From assembly GCA_002354735.1 (NCBI GenBank), contig DEMD01000003.1, forward strand, positions 62,001 through 126,000: a stretch of 64,000 nucleotides of DNA, read 5' to 3'. Below the pieces are notes generated by a model that did no database searches, was not told the origin of the DNA, and worked only from the letters and a program-made list of their open reading frames with translations. The translations under genes and the position numbers were made by a program. Position 1 is the stretch's first letter; the number at the start of each line of letters is the position of its first letter. Positions 10,351 through 19,112 of this stretch are shown piece by piece. Source of the stretch: Gammaproteobacteria bacterium UBA2679 (GTDB lineage: Bacteria > Pseudomonadota > Gammaproteobacteria > Pseudomonadales > Oleiphilaceae).

Positions 10351-10419
10351 TTCAGTTCACAACAATCTGTTACAATAACGGCTACACTGACGCCTGTTAC
10401 CTGTACCCTTGAGGGACTC

Positions 10420-11973
10420 ATGGTCGACCTGAGACCGCTACTGTTCGTAAATCTGCTGGTATTCATGCTGTTCATCACAGCGGCCTTCGCCGCTTACGAA
10501 CATGGTCGTCTTGACAACCTGCTGCCACCCTCGATTCAGCTTGCTGGTTCGAGCAAAGATCAATCCATGCCGGCTGACGCAAGCAGGGGCGCGTCCGAGC
10601 GCTCTTCCAGTGCGGCTATCGGCAGTCTCTGGCAAGACACTGCCGACGCGCAGGGCCGAGTCGACCGCGAGCCTGAAACGCTCAGCGACTTCAGTCCCTA
10701 TGATGAAAATACCGAGGCCCTGTCAGCTAACGAAGATGTCGATCAGGCCATACTGTTCGTCGATCAGCTCGAGGCCGAGAGTGGCCCGAGCAGTGGCGAT
10801 GCCTCCGAAGCGGCCGACAAGATAGCCGGTACGCTCGCCATGGCCACTGTGGACTCGGGTTCAGATGCCACAAAATCCGCGGCAGATATCGCAAAGCGTG
10901 CGAGCGAACAGGCAAACGATGCTGCTGAGCAGGCAGAATCGACACAGGTCCCTGCCGACGCAACAGCTGAAGCACCGCAAGTCTCGGAGCCCGTGGTCGA
11001 AGCACCCGCGGTACCCGTCAAACCCGTTGCGCCAACGCCAACTACCGGCACCCTGGTCATTCGCTCGAATGTCACCGGCGACCGCGCATCAATCAACGGT
11101 CGTGATTATGGTGCGACGGCGGTTACCGAGCGGCTGAAGCCCGGCAGCTACGAAATAACAGTGACCAAGCCCGGCTATGAAGCCTGGTCAACGCAGGTCA
11201 GGCTTGAGCCCGGCGCAAAGCGCATTGTCCATGCGAAGTTGAACGAGATCAAAGGCGTCGATTTCGTCGATGGTGTCTGGCGAAACAACGTTCGCAGCGG
11301 TGAAGGCAAATATCAGACCAGTGATGGCACGCGCTATACCGGCAACTTCGACGACGGACAGTTCGAAGGCTTTGGCAGTCTGAAGAAAGCGGACGGCACA
11401 CGGTACGAGGGCAATTGGCTGGATGGCGAGTACCACGGTAGTGGCACACTGGTCCTGCCTGATGGCACCAAGTATGTCGGCACCTTCCGCAGCGGGCAGT
11501 ACGACGGTCAGGGTACGTTGACGCTGGCCAATGGTGATATCTTCACTGGCCTCTGGGGCAACGGCAAGCTGAATGGTGAAGGCACATTCACAAGCTCGGA
11601 TGGCGACCTATACGTAGGCAGCTTCGTGAACAATGAGTTTCATGGCCAGGGCACCGTCACCTATGGCGATGGCTCGCACTACGAGGGAACTTTTGCCAAT
11701 GGCAAGTATCAGGGCAAGGGCGCCCTCACCTTCGCTGATGGCAAGCGCTACGTCGGCCAATTCCTCGATGGCAAGTTCCACGGCCTCGGTGAGTTCATGA
11801 ACCCGAACGGCAGCAAGATCACTGGCAATTTCAAATTTGGCGAACCTTTCGGCCAGGCCAAACTTACAACGGCGCAGGGCGAAGTCTTTACAGCGAGGAC
11901 GAGCGAGCCAGGCACCTGTTATCGAGAACAAAGTTACAGAGCAACGGCCTGTCCGGAGCTGGAGGGATGGTAG
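10420..11973 (+). CDS. Membrane-anchored PEGA and MORN repeat protein
   Basis: The 517-residue protein starts with an uncleaved-looking N-terminal membrane helix (residues 7-26). An acidic, Ala/Ser-rich linker of about 180 residues follows. A PEGA domain spans about 207-273 (T-G-T-L-V-I-R-S start, [15 protein letters not shown] core). About eight MORN repeats then run to about 490 (Y-x-G-x-(F/W)-x-x-G-x-x-x-G-x-G-x-(L/F)). The C-terminal tail has two Cys that could pair outside the membrane. PEGA domains usually sit outside the cytoplasmic membrane, so most of the chain is probably periplasmic. A GAGGG ribosome-binding site lies 6-7 bp before the ATG. The specific role is unknown. Confidence 0.85.
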   Translation: MVDLRPLLFVNLLVFMLFITAAFAAYEHGRLDNLLPPSIQLAGSSKDQSMPADASRGASERSSSAAIGSLWQDTADAQGRVDREPETLSDFSPYDENTEALSANEDVDQAILFVDQLEAESGPSSGDASEAADKIAGTLAMATVDSGSDATKSAADIAKRASEQANDAAEQAESTQVPADATAEAPQVSEPVVEAPAVPVKPVAPTPTTGTLVIRSNVTGDRASINGRDYGATAVTERLKPGSYEITVTKPGYEAWSTQVRLEPGAKRIVHAKLNEIKGVDFVDGVWRNNVRSGEGKYQTSDGTRYTGNFDDGQFEGFGSLKKADGTRYEGNWLDGEYHGSGTLVLPDGTKYVGTFRSGQYDGQGTLTLANGDIFTGLWGNGKLNGEGTFTSSDGDLYVGSFVNNEFHGQGTVTYGDGSHYEGTFANGKYQGKGALTFADGKRYVGQFLDGKFHGLGEFMNPNGSKITGNFKFGEPFGQAKLTTAQGEVFTARTSEPGTCYREQSYRATACPELEGW

Positions 11974-12020
11974 GAACTATGTCAGCACTTAAACAAGACA
12001 GACGCGAACTGGGGACTCAA

Positions 12021-13151
12021 ATGAGTATCAGAAAAGCTTTACTGGTCGATGATTCCAAGGTCGCCCGGTTTGCCCTGAGCAAGTTGCTTGAGAACAAGAA
12101 CCTGGTCGTAACGATGGCCGGCTCTGCGGAAGAGGCCCTGGACTATCTGGCAGCCAACGAAGCACCCGATGTGATCTTCATTGATCACCTCATGCCAGGC
12201 ATGAGCGGCGTCGAGGCGACCAAGGCCATCAAGGCCAATCCTGATACGGCATCCATTCCGGTGGTCATGTGCACGTCGAAGAAGTCGCGGGAATTCGAGG
12301 AAGCTGCCAAGCGCTTCGGTATCTACACCATCCTGACCAAGCCACCGCAGAGTGAGAATATCGACCGCCTGCTACAGGAGCTTGGCAATGACATTGCAAC
12401 CGGCAACCTGAACAAGGAGCCGGTTGATCCGACGGCGCTCGATTTCGTGCATGCCGATGACAATGAAACATCGCTGACTGCAGCGCAGGCTTCTGCCTAC
12501 TCACAGTTCCTCGAAGCAGCCAACTCGTCATCGTCGGCCAAGACACCCGCGCCGGTGGCCGGCAATCAGGTCTTCTCCAGCGCACTTGACGCCGACGCCA
12601 TCGAGCACATTGCCCGCTCGGCAGTGAAAGTGTCGATGAATACGCGAATTCACGAGCTGCTGACCGACCTGTTCGACGAGCAGTATCATCACATCAAGCG
12701 GGTCATCGACGAGCAGAACAAGCAGGCGTCCACCCTGACGACCGAACTCGACCGCATCGTCGAAAACAAGCTGAACAACCTGCGAGACACGCTGACCGAG
12801 AGCGTAACGCTTGCGGTCACCCAGGAGATGGAAGATATCCGACGAGCTGTGAAGGAGCGTCCAGCGCCTTCCAGCCAGGGCATGACGCCGGTGCAGCTCG
12901 ATGAGCTGAAGGATCACCTGACCTCGGTACAGAGCATCGATACAGATTTCTGGCAACAGCTTCAGGCCGAAGCCATACAGCAGGCGCATGACATATCCAG
13001 GGAGACTGCGGAGGATATTGCCCGCAGGACCATAGAGATGTATGCCGAGAAGGAAAGACGTGAAAATCGAAAGACTTACGGTCTGGCGCTTGCCGTCAGC
13101 CTGAGCGTCTTTTCTCTCGGTATTGCCTATCTGGTCGGCTTCATGGGTTAA
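12021..13151 (+). CDS. Response regulator receiver protein with C-terminal membrane tail
   Basis: The 376-residue protein has an N-terminal CheY-like REC domain with acidic pocket D10-D11, phospho-acceptor D55 (F-I-D-H-L-M-P-G), T85 and K107 (T-K-P-P), so it should be phosphorylatable. There is no DNA-binding or enzymatic output domain. Residues 120-345 are polar and then helical (probable coiled coil). A hydrophobic helix at about 352-374 ends the chain, predicting a tail-anchored protein with REC in the cytosol. It has a clear paralogue at 16987. The start at 12021 (GGGGA upstream) is chosen by analogy with that paralogue; an in-frame ATG at 11979 with AGGA is the alternative. No histidine kinase is encoded nearby. 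Confidence 0.85.
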   Translation: MSIRKALLVDDSKVARFALSKLLENKNLVVTMAGSAEEALDYLAANEAPDVIFIDHLMPGMSGVEATKAIKANPDTASIPVVMCTSKKSREFEEAAKRFGIYTILTKPPQSENIDRLLQELGNDIATGNLNKEPVDPTALDFVHADDNETSLTAAQASAYSQFLEAANSSSSAKTPAPVAGNQVFSSALDADAIEHIARSAVKVSMNTRIHELLTDLFDEQYHHIKRVIDEQNKQASTLTTELDRIVENKLNNLRDTLTESVTLAVTQEMEDIRRAVKERPAPSSQGMTPVQLDELKDHLTSVQSIDTDFWQQLQAEAIQQAHDISRETAEDIARRTIEMYAEKERRENRKTYGLALAVSLSVFSLGIAYLVGFMG

Positions 13152-13183
13152 TACTGTCCGGCACACCAGCAGCTGGACAGGTA

Positions 13184-14047
13184 ATGAACCGACTTTTCGT
13201 AGATGATCTCACCGTACTCGACTTTTCCTACCTGCATCCCGGCAGGGGAATCGTCGGGGAAAGCTGGATCGTCGACATTGAACTCGCAGGCGAACTCGAT
13301 GCCCAGGGCATGGTATTCGACTTTGGACACGTCAAGAAACTCCTCAAACAGTCGATCGAATCCACGATCGACCACAAGCTCGTCATTCCCGAACAACTGC
13401 AATACCTCGACGTAGAGCACTACGACGAGGGTGAGACTGCACGTACTGACGTTTCTGCCACGCTCGCCGATGGCAGCCTCGTCAGGCTCTCCTGCCCGGC
13501 AGAGGCCATCGTGATCCTGCCGCTCGCAGATATACAGATTGACACTGTAGTACCCCTTCTGAAGCAGCAGCTGCAGGCCGCACTCCCCCCGAACGTGAAG
13601 GAGCTAAGCCTTTACCTGCGCGAAGAAGTGATTCAGGGGCCCTATTACCACTATACCCACGGCCTGAAGAAGCATGAGGGTGACTGTCAGCGCATTGCTC
13701 ATGGCCACCGGTCGCGCATCGAGATCTACAGCGACGGCCGCAGAAGCCAGCTGACGGAGTATCAATGGGCCAAGCGCTGGAAGGATATCTATCTGGGGCA
13801 CTCAGAGGACGTTGTGAGCGAAGAAGTACACAACGGGCGCAAGCATATTGTATTCGAGTATGAGAGCTCTCAGGGACGCTTCAGGCTCGTTATAGGGGAA
13901 CACTCCGTCTACATGCTGGAAACGGAAACGACGGTGGAGTGCATTGCCGAGCATATTGCGGCCAGACTCAAGCGGCAGAACCCCCAGAACCGATTCAGGG
14001 TCAAAGCCTTCGAAGGAGTCCGGAAAGGGGCCATAGCGGAGCGCTGA
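13184..14047 (+). CDS. Two-half 6-pyruvoyl-tetrahydropterin synthase (QueD-like) fold protein
   Basis: The 287-residue protein looks like two PTPS/QueD (T-fold) units in one chain. The N-terminal half keeps the V-F-D-F-G-H signature (D46-H49) and the D63-H64 pair, but its zinc site is reduced to one His (H18). The C-terminal half keeps a full zinc-type site (H159, then C168 and H173-G-H175) and a T-E-T-T-V-E segment near 247-252, but lacks the V-x-D-F segment. Single-unit family members convert dihydroneopterin triphosphate to pterin intermediates, for example in queuosine synthesis. Whether this protein is catalytic is unclear. It starts 32 bp after the tail-anchored response regulator and ends at a row of hairpins. 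Confidence 0.7.
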   Translation: MNRLFVDDLTVLDFSYLHPGRGIVGESWIVDIELAGELDAQGMVFDFGHVKKLLKQSIESTIDHKLVIPEQLQYLDVEHYDEGETARTDVSATLADGSLVRLSCPAEAIVILPLADIQIDTVVPLLKQQLQAALPPNVKELSLYLREEVIQGPYYHYTHGLKKHEGDCQRIAHGHRSRIEIYSDGRRSQLTEYQWAKRWKDIYLGHSEDVVSEEVHNGRKHIVFEYESSQGRFRLVIGEHSVYMLETETTVECIAEHIAARLKRQNPQNRFRVKAFEGVRKGAIAER

Positions 14048-14060
14048 AGCAGCTCAGCGC
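14041..14060 (+). other. Hairpin overlapping the stop codon of the PTPS-like gene
   Basis: A perfect 7-bp inverted repeat (GCGCTGA / TCAGCGC, 6-nt loop) includes the TGA stop at 14045-14047. It is the first of three successive hairpins at the 3' end of this run of genes. Confidence 0.5.
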
Positions 14061-14064
14061 AGTT

Positions 14065-14095
14065 CACCTCGTCGCTCGGACCGACTGACGAGGTG
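14065..14095 (+). other. Second hairpin downstream of the PTPS-like gene
   Basis: A perfect 9-bp stem CACCTCGTC / GACGAGGTG with a 13-nt loop lies just downstream of the stop and upstream of the U-tailed terminator. There is no U-run, so it more likely protects the mRNA end or assists termination. Confidence 0.5.
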
Positions 14096-14129
14096 TGTCA
14101 TCCACCAGCGCTGCACTTTTCTGCAGACG

Positions 14130-14166
14130 AAAAAAAAGGCCAGGACTAATATCCTGGCCTTTTTCA
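14130..14166. terminator. Bidirectional Rho-independent terminator
   Basis: The stem AAAGGCCAGGA / TCCTGGCCTTT is preceded by a run of A and followed by a run of T, so it works on both strands. On + it ends the 9679-14047 run. On - it ends the tRNA-Ala/tRNA-Glu transcript, where the U-run is longer (about 8). Confidence 0.9.
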
Positions 14167-14244
14167 TTTGCAGAACCCTGGAGCAGTTCGAACTTCAGTT
14201 CTTGCTGATCCATCTCACATCGGGTCTGCGACACATCACGAAGA

Positions 14245-14320
14245 TGGCGTCCCCAAGGGGATTCGAACCCCTGTTACTGCCGTGAAAGGGCGGTGTCCTA
14301 GGCCTCTAGACGATGGGGAC
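14245..14320 (-). tRNA. tRNA-Glu (TTC)
   Basis: The 76-nt cloverleaf includes an encoded CCA. The acceptor stem is GTCCCCA / TGGGGAC, the anticodon loop reads CTTTCAC with anticodon TTC, and the T-loop is GTTCGAATC. It lies downstream of tRNA-Ala on the same strand and is probably co-transcribed with it. It also lies near gltX, the synthetase that charges it. Confidence 0.97.
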
Positions 14321-14413
14321 TAAAACTTTGACTCATGAGCTTTCGCTCAATACGTCCATCACTGCAATTACTACTACAACTTACTTGTACAACTCACTTT
14401 CATTGCGCCGGAT

Positions 14414-14489
14414 TGGTGGAGCCAGACGGGATCGAACCGTCGACCTCAACGCTGCCAGCGTTGCGCTCTCCCAGCTGAGCTATGGCCCC
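14414..14489 (-). tRNA. tRNA-Ala (GGC)
   Basis: The 76-nt cloverleaf includes an encoded CCA. The acceptor is GGGGCCA / TGGCTCC, the D-arm is AGCTCAGCTGGGAGAGC, the anticodon GGC sits in CTGGCAG, and the T-loop is GTTCGATCC. It is the first tRNA of a two-tRNA unit with tRNA-Glu. Confidence 0.97.
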
Positions 14490-14512
14490 GTTGACCAGCA
14501 CAACGGGGGCGT

Positions 14513-14541
14513 ATGTTATGGATAAGCCCCCTATGAGTCAA
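14513..14541 (-). promoter_or_regulatory. Sigma70-type promoter of the tRNA-Ala/tRNA-Glu unit
   Basis: On the minus strand TTGACT (14541-14536) is followed after exactly 17 bp by TAACAT (14518-14513). It lies between the gltX stop and the 5' end of tRNA-Ala, giving a leader of only about 15-20 nt. The spacer and upstream region are AT-rich on the gltX side. Confidence 0.75.
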
Positions 14542-14547
14542 GCGCTT

Positions 14548-16083
14548 TTATTCACTTTTTTTCGCTAAAAACTCGGCATAATCTTTTTCCGCCTGCTTCA
14601 GCTTTTTCTTTGACAAACCGCCAAGAATTTTGATAGCCGATCGCAGTCTGGCACGCGTCATATCAGGGCCCAGCATCTCCATCGAATCGACGATGGACCA
14701 GGATTGACTCGTACCAGCCACACTCACGAAAACCGGAAACATGAAGACGCCGAGCTTGACGTCCAGATGAGCGGCCAGCGACTTGAGCGCGGCAAAGAGC
14801 GCATCTTTATCCCAAACTTGCTGCGCGTCAAGTGTCCAGCTCGTTAATTGCAGTGCCGAGACCATATCTTCGGGCGAAAACTTGCTGTGCTCGAAGTCAG
14901 CAGGCGTCAGAGGCAGCTCGCCAGCGAACAGGAAAGTGGTCATGGGCGCGATGTCGGAAAACGCGCTTACACGGGTCCTGACGTGATTGACGACAGGCTC
15001 CAGGTGTCGCATGGGGTATCCCCACTGCTCTACCCGCTCGGCAAAGCTCACATCGTCCAGGGATTCACGAATCCACACACCATTGAGCCAAAGTAGCTTC
15101 TCGACCGAAAATACCGGGCCACCTAACGATACGCGCTTGATATCGAAATGCTCGATCATGGTCGCCAAGTCAAAGCGCTCCCGCTCGTCAGGCATGGACC
15201 AGCCCATGCGACCCAAAAAATTCAGCAGGGTCTCGGGCAGGATACCAAGGCGCTCGAAGTAACGGATGCTCACCGGATTCTTGCGTTTGCTCAGCTTGGT
15301 CTTGTCCTCGTTCCTGAGCAGCGGCATATGACAGAAGCTCGGCAGTTCCCAGCCAAAGTAGTCGTACAGCAGCTTGTGCTTGGGCGCAGAACTGATCCAT
15401 TCCTCACCTCGAATCACATGGGAGATTTCCATCTCATGATCATCGACCACGTTGGCCAGGTGATAGGTCGGCATGCCATCCGATTTCAGCAGGATCTGAC
15501 AATCCACCTGTGACCATTCGATTTCAATGGTGCCACGCAGCATGTCGTCGATCACGCAGACGCCTTCGTCTGGCACTTTCATGCGAACGACGTAGGGCTC
15601 GCCGGCCGCAAGTCGACGCTCGACCTCGTCCTTTGGCAACTCGAGGTCACCTTTGATTCCGGGGTTGAGCCCTGCTGCCTTGCGCTCTTCCCGGATCTGG
15701 TCGAGTTCTTCTGACGTGCGGAAGCAGTAGAAGGCGTGGCCGCTTTCAATCAGCTGTTCCGCGTACTTGCGATAGCGGTCGCCCCGCTCGCTCTGCCTAT
15801 ACGGCGCATGCGGACCGCCCACATCCGGACCTTCGGCCCAGCTCAGGCCCAGCCAGCGCAACGACTCAAGGATGAGCGCTTCGGATTCTGGCGTGCTGCG
15901 AGCCTGATCGGTGTCTTCGATACGCAGTATGAAGTCACCGCCGTGCTGGCGTGCAAAACAGAGATTGAACAGGGCGATGTAGGCGGTGCCGACGTGAGGG
16001 TCACCGGTAGGCGATGGCGCGATTCGGGTCCGCACCCGACGTGACGAGGCGCCACCATTCGCTGAATTTTCAGTAGTGGTCAT
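14548..16083 (-). CDS. gltX: Glutamyl-tRNA synthetase
   Basis: This class I synthetase charges tRNA-Glu with glutamate. The 511-residue protein has the HIGH-type motif in [11 protein letters not shown] near residue 25, and K-L-S-K-R (KMSKS loop) near 265. A helical anticodon-binding C-terminal half follows. The N-terminus carries a short Ser/Asn-rich extension before the R-T-R-I-A-P-S start of the catalytic fold. The ATG at 16083 is preceded by AGGAA at good spacing. tRNA-Ala and tRNA-Glu follow directly, a neighbourhood also known from Pseudomonas. Confidence 0.96.
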   Translation of the reverse strand: MTTTENSANGGASSRRVRTRIAPSPTGDPHVGTAYIALFNLCFARQHGGDFILRIEDTDQARSTPESEALILESLRWLGLSWAEGPDVGGPHAPYRQSERGDRYRKYAEQLIESGHAFYCFRTSEELDQIREERKAAGLNPGIKGDLELPKDEVERRLAAGEPYVVRMKVPDEGVCVIDDMLRGTIEIEWSQVDCQILLKSDGMPTYHLANVVDDHEMEISHVIRGEEWISSAPKHKLLYDYFGWELPSFCHMPLLRNEDKTKLSKRKNPVSIRYFERLGILPETLLNFLGRMGWSMPDERERFDLATMIEHFDIKRVSLGGPVFSVEKLLWLNGVWIRESLDDVSFAERVEQWGYPMRHLEPVVNHVRTRVSAFSDIAPMTTFLFAGELPLTPADFEHSKFSPEDMVSALQLTSWTLDAQQVWDKDALFAALKSLAAHLDVKLGVFMFPVFVSVAGTSQSWSIVDSMEMLGPDMTRARLRSAIKILGGLSKKKLKQAEKDYAEFLAKKSE

Positions 16084-16124
16084 GGATATTCCTGTGATGA
16101 GCAGAAGCGTTCGAGGCGCGTATG

Positions 16125-16796
16125 CTACTGCGCCGTCGCCTTCATTGGAAACTCGACGTTACAGCCAGCCAGGCCGCAGTAGCCATTGGGGTGCTTGTCG
16201 AGGTACTGCTGGTGATAGCCTTCGGCGTAATAGAACTGAACGTTCTGGCGGATTTCCGTGGTAATTCGGTACTGACCACGCTGCTGTTGCGCGAGCGCCT
16301 CTTCGTAGATTTTTGCCGAACGGGCAGCAATCTCATGCTGCGCGGGTGTTGTCGTGTAGACGGCGCTACGGTACTGGGTACCGACATCGTTACCCTGTCT
16401 GAAACCCTGTGTCGGATCGTGTGCTTCCCAGAACACCCTGAGCAGGCGCTCGAGAGGCACTATTTTCGGATCGAATACAACGAGCACCACTTCAGTGTGG
16501 CCCGTCTGCCCGCTGCAGACTTCATCGTAAGTCGGGTTCGGCGTAGTGCCACCGGCATAACCGACCGCGGTGGTATACACACCTTCGAGGCGCCAGAACA
16601 GCCGTTCAGCGCCCCAGAAACAGCCAAGTCCAAGGATGATCGACTCGTGGCCGTCAGGGAACGGCCCCTTCAACGGCGTACCGAGCACATCGTGAACACC
16701 AGCAGATCCTTCGAGTGGCTGTGGTTCATCGCGCCCTTTCAAGGCATTTTCAGGTTCGACTATCCTGAGGGACGCTGGATCCTTACGTAAAAACAT
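16125..16796 (-). CDS. msrA: Peptide methionine sulfoxide reductase MsrA
   Basis: MsrA reduces the S-epimer of methionine sulfoxide in proteins. The 223-residue single-domain enzyme has the catalytic motif G-C-F-W-G (Cys near residue 58), the G-Y-A-G-G motif and the Y-D-E-V-C-S-G-x-T-G-H-x-E-V segment. A C-terminal region contains the expected G-Y-C-G recycling Cys. A GGAG sequence precedes the ATG. The gene is divergent from the response-regulator gene at 16987 across about 190 bp. No msrB is fused or adjacent. Confidence 0.95.
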   Translation of the reverse strand: MFLRKDPASLRIVEPENALKGRDEPQPLEGSAGVHDVLGTPLKGPFPDGHESIILGLGCFWGAERLFWRLEGVYTTAVGYAGGTTPNPTYDEVCSGQTGHTEVVLVVFDPKIVPLERLLRVFWEAHDPTQGFRQGNDVGTQYRSAVYTTTPAQHEIAARSAKIYEEALAQQQRGQYRITTEIRQNVQFYYAEGYHQQYLDKHPNGYCGLAGCNVEFPMKATAQ

Positions 16797-16986
16797 GCTG
16801 CTTACTCCAATGATTTGAGGTGTTATACGAACCGACGCCTGTAACTGTCGAATCGGCTGCGGGATTCAGCCGTTTCATATCAAAAGCGTGCGCCGCTTTG
16901 CGTCAATTTTCCTTGAACTGCCACAGATTGTGCTAGATTTAAGGGATACGCACTGCCCTACGCCCAATCTCACAGGATCTATCTGC

Positions 16987-18336
16987 ATGGCACTTCAGAC
17001 CGCGCTTGTTGTCGATGACTCCAAGCTTGCCCGGATTACGCTGCAGCGTTTACTTGAAAAGCACCAATTGAGGGTGCAGACGGCCGAATCTGCCAGAGAT
17101 GCGCTCGCGATGATCGACATGCAGAAGCCCGACATCATCTTCATGGATCATCTCATGCCCGAGATGGATGGTTTCGAGGCCACGCAGGAGATCAAGCGCA
17201 ATGCCTCCACGACCCATATCCCCGTCATCATGTGTACCGGCAAGGAAGGCGTGGATGACTATGATGCGCAGGCTCGAGCCATAGGCGCTTCCGGCACGCT
17301 ATCGAAGCCGCCACAGGCTGATGCACTGGCTGCAGTGCTCCGCGAAGCCGGCAGCGCGCCTTCGTCGGCCCAAACTGTCGCGCCTGCTGCGCCTGAACCG
17401 ATTGCTGCGCAGCCTATTCCGCAGCCAAAGGTATTTCAGTCGGAGCTCGACCAGGCCTCTCTGGACAGGATCGTGGCCCAGGTACAACAGGCACTCGACC
17501 AGAAATTGCTCGCCCCGGCATTTGCTGGCATCGAATCCAGGCTGAAGTCGATCGAATCCGAAGTGGTCGATCTCGCCTCTACAGAGGCAGCGGTAGCGCC
17601 TTCGATGAGCCCAGACGATATTCGCGCGTCGGTTAGTGAACAAGTGAGATCCCGCTTCACCGACCTGTTTGAAAGCCGGATCCGACCGCAGATCCAGACA
17701 GATATCGACAAGGCCATGCAGGCGGTGAAGCCTGTAGCTGCCGAGCCTGTGAAGGCGTCCGAAGATGAGACCATGACAGCCAGGATCGTGGCCGACGTGG
17801 AGCAGACCCTGCGTCCAATGTTCGACTCGGAAATCCAAGCTGTGGAAGAGCGCGTGCAGACCGCTATGGACGAGACCCTGAGCGAGTGGCGCCGGGACCT
17901 CGATCAGCAGATGCGTGTGATCGCCGAAGAAAGTGTCCTGACACAAAAAACCGACGGCAGCGTCGATATCGACGCGACTGTGGCTCGCCTGCGTGAGGAA
18001 ATGTCCGATGTCGCTACAGCTTCCGCCGTGGGCGCAGTCGATAGTGCCATAGAAGATCGCCTGCAGGCCTGGCAAAGCCGTCTGGACTCAGCTATTGCCG
18101 ACATGAAGCGGCAGCTTGCCGACGACTCACGCGCCAGTTCCGCCCTGAGCGACGATGCTCAGGCGCAGATCGAGGCTCTGGTCAGTGAGAAGATTGCGGT
18201 GGCTCGTGGCGCACTGCATGATCAGCCTGAAACTGAGCGTGCGCAAGGCAGCTCAGGCGGCTCTGGCATGCTGCTCGCGATTACTGGTATCGTTATCGCT
18301 ACCATTGCCCTCGTGAAAAGCTTCGGAGTCTTTTGA
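16987..18336 (+). CDS. Second response regulator receiver protein with C-terminal membrane tail
   Basis: This 449-residue paralogue of the protein at 12021 has a REC domain with D10-D11, D54 (F-M-D-H-L-M-P-E), T84 and K107 (S-K-P-P). A long helical, acidic coiled-coil-like region of about 290 residues follows. A Gly/Ser linker and a hydrophobic helix at about 426-447 end the chain. The same K-P-P-Q and H-L-M-P signatures in both proteins argue for common ancestry. The ATG at 16987 starts the REC fold; the upstream in-frame extension looks untranslated. Its stop overlaps the TTG start of cmoA, so the two are translationally linked. Partner kinase and output are unknown. Confidence 0.87.
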   Translation: MALQTALVVDDSKLARITLQRLLEKHQLRVQTAESARDALAMIDMQKPDIIFMDHLMPEMDGFEATQEIKRNASTTHIPVIMCTGKEGVDDYDAQARAIGASGTLSKPPQADALAAVLREAGSAPSSAQTVAPAAPEPIAAQPIPQPKVFQSELDQASLDRIVAQVQQALDQKLLAPAFAGIESRLKSIESEVVDLASTEAAVAPSMSPDDIRASVSEQVRSRFTDLFESRIRPQIQTDIDKAMQAVKPVAAEPVKASEDETMTARIVADVEQTLRPMFDSEIQAVEERVQTAMDETLSEWRRDLDQQMRVIAEESVLTQKTDGSVDIDATVARLREEMSDVATASAVGAVDSAIEDRLQAWQSRLDSAIADMKRQLADDSRASSALSDDAQAQIEALVSEKIAVARGALHDQPETERAQGSSGGSGMLLAITGIVIATIALVKSFGVF

Positions 18337-19112
18337 GAGACGAAATTTACCGGTCTATCGACGCAGGTTCCACCAGATCAGATGACGCGGCATCCGCAGC
18401 GTCAGTAGCGCCTTTCCGCTTCAACGAAACGGTTGCACATGTCTTCCACGACATGATCAACCGCTCAGTGCCGGGCTATTCGCTCATGCTCGAGCTCATC
18501 ACAGTGCTGGCCGGCCGCTATGCTGGCCCTGGTGCTCGCTGCTATGATCTGGGCTGCTCCCTTGGCGCATCAGCCTTGGCGATTGCCCAGGGCCTGAAGG
18601 GACCTGTCGATGACGCGCAGCCGAGTGCCCGCATCATCGGCATCGATAATTCTGCGGCGATGCTGACACGCTGCAGACAGAACGTCCTGCGTGATCCGGA
18701 CGCAGCGGCACTGATCGAGCTTCAGGAAGCAGATATCTGCGAACAGGTCTTCGAGCCCAGCCAGTTCATTGTCTCCAACTTCACGCTGCAGTTTGTTGCC
18801 CCCGATAAGCGACCTGCCCTTCTAGCAAAGCTGTTTGATGCCCTGGAAGCCGGAGGTGCCTTCTTTCTGGCCGAGAAGATCCGTTATGATGATGGCGAAG
18901 TCGACCGGCTGATGATCGACATTCACGAACGCTTCAAACGCAGCCGAGGCTATTCTGAACTCGAGATTGCAGCCAAGCGAGCAGCACTGGAAGCCGTACT
19001 TCTGCCTGAGAGCTCGCAGACTCATATCCTTCGATTGAAAGAGGCTGGCTTCAGTCAGGTCACAGAGTGCTTCCGTTGCCTCAATTTCAGCGCGTTCCTG
19101 GCCATCAAGTGA
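18333..19112 (+). CDS. cmoA: Carboxy-S-adenosyl-L-methionine synthase CmoA
   Basis: CmoA makes carboxy-SAM from SAM and prephenate; CmoB then uses it to form cmo5U at the wobble base of tRNAs. The 259-residue protein has the Rossmann methyltransferase motif Y-D-L-G-C-S-L-G-A-S near residue 72, followed by I-G-I-D-N-S. Conserved family segments F-R-F-N-E-T-V-A-H-V-F and M-I-N-R-S-V-P-G-Y are also present. The start is a TTG at 18333 that overlaps the preceding stop, with GGAG six bases upstream. This is a rare start codon, and translation is probably coupled to the upstream response regulator. Confidence 0.95.
   Translation: MRDEIYRSIDAGSTRSDDAASAASVAPFRFNETVAHVFHDMINRSVPGYSLMLELITVLAGRYAGPGARCYDLGCSLGASALAIAQGLKGPVDDAQPSARIIGIDNSAAMLTRCRQNVLRDPDAAALIELQEADICEQVFEPSQFIVSNFTLQFVAPDKRPALLAKLFDALEAGGAFFLAEKIRYDDGEVDRLMIDIHERFKRSRGYSELEIAAKRAALEAVLLPESSQTHILRLKEAGFSQVTECFRCLNFSAFLAIK

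Noticed and set aside
16122..16790. 222-codon open frame on + opposite msrA
   Set aside because: MsrA on the other strand has all catalytic motifs; the opposite frame gives no recognisable protein.
16913..16939. TTGAAC ... TAGATT as a promoter of the second REC gene
   Set aside because: The 15-bp spacer is too short and other equally poor pairs exist in the same gap.
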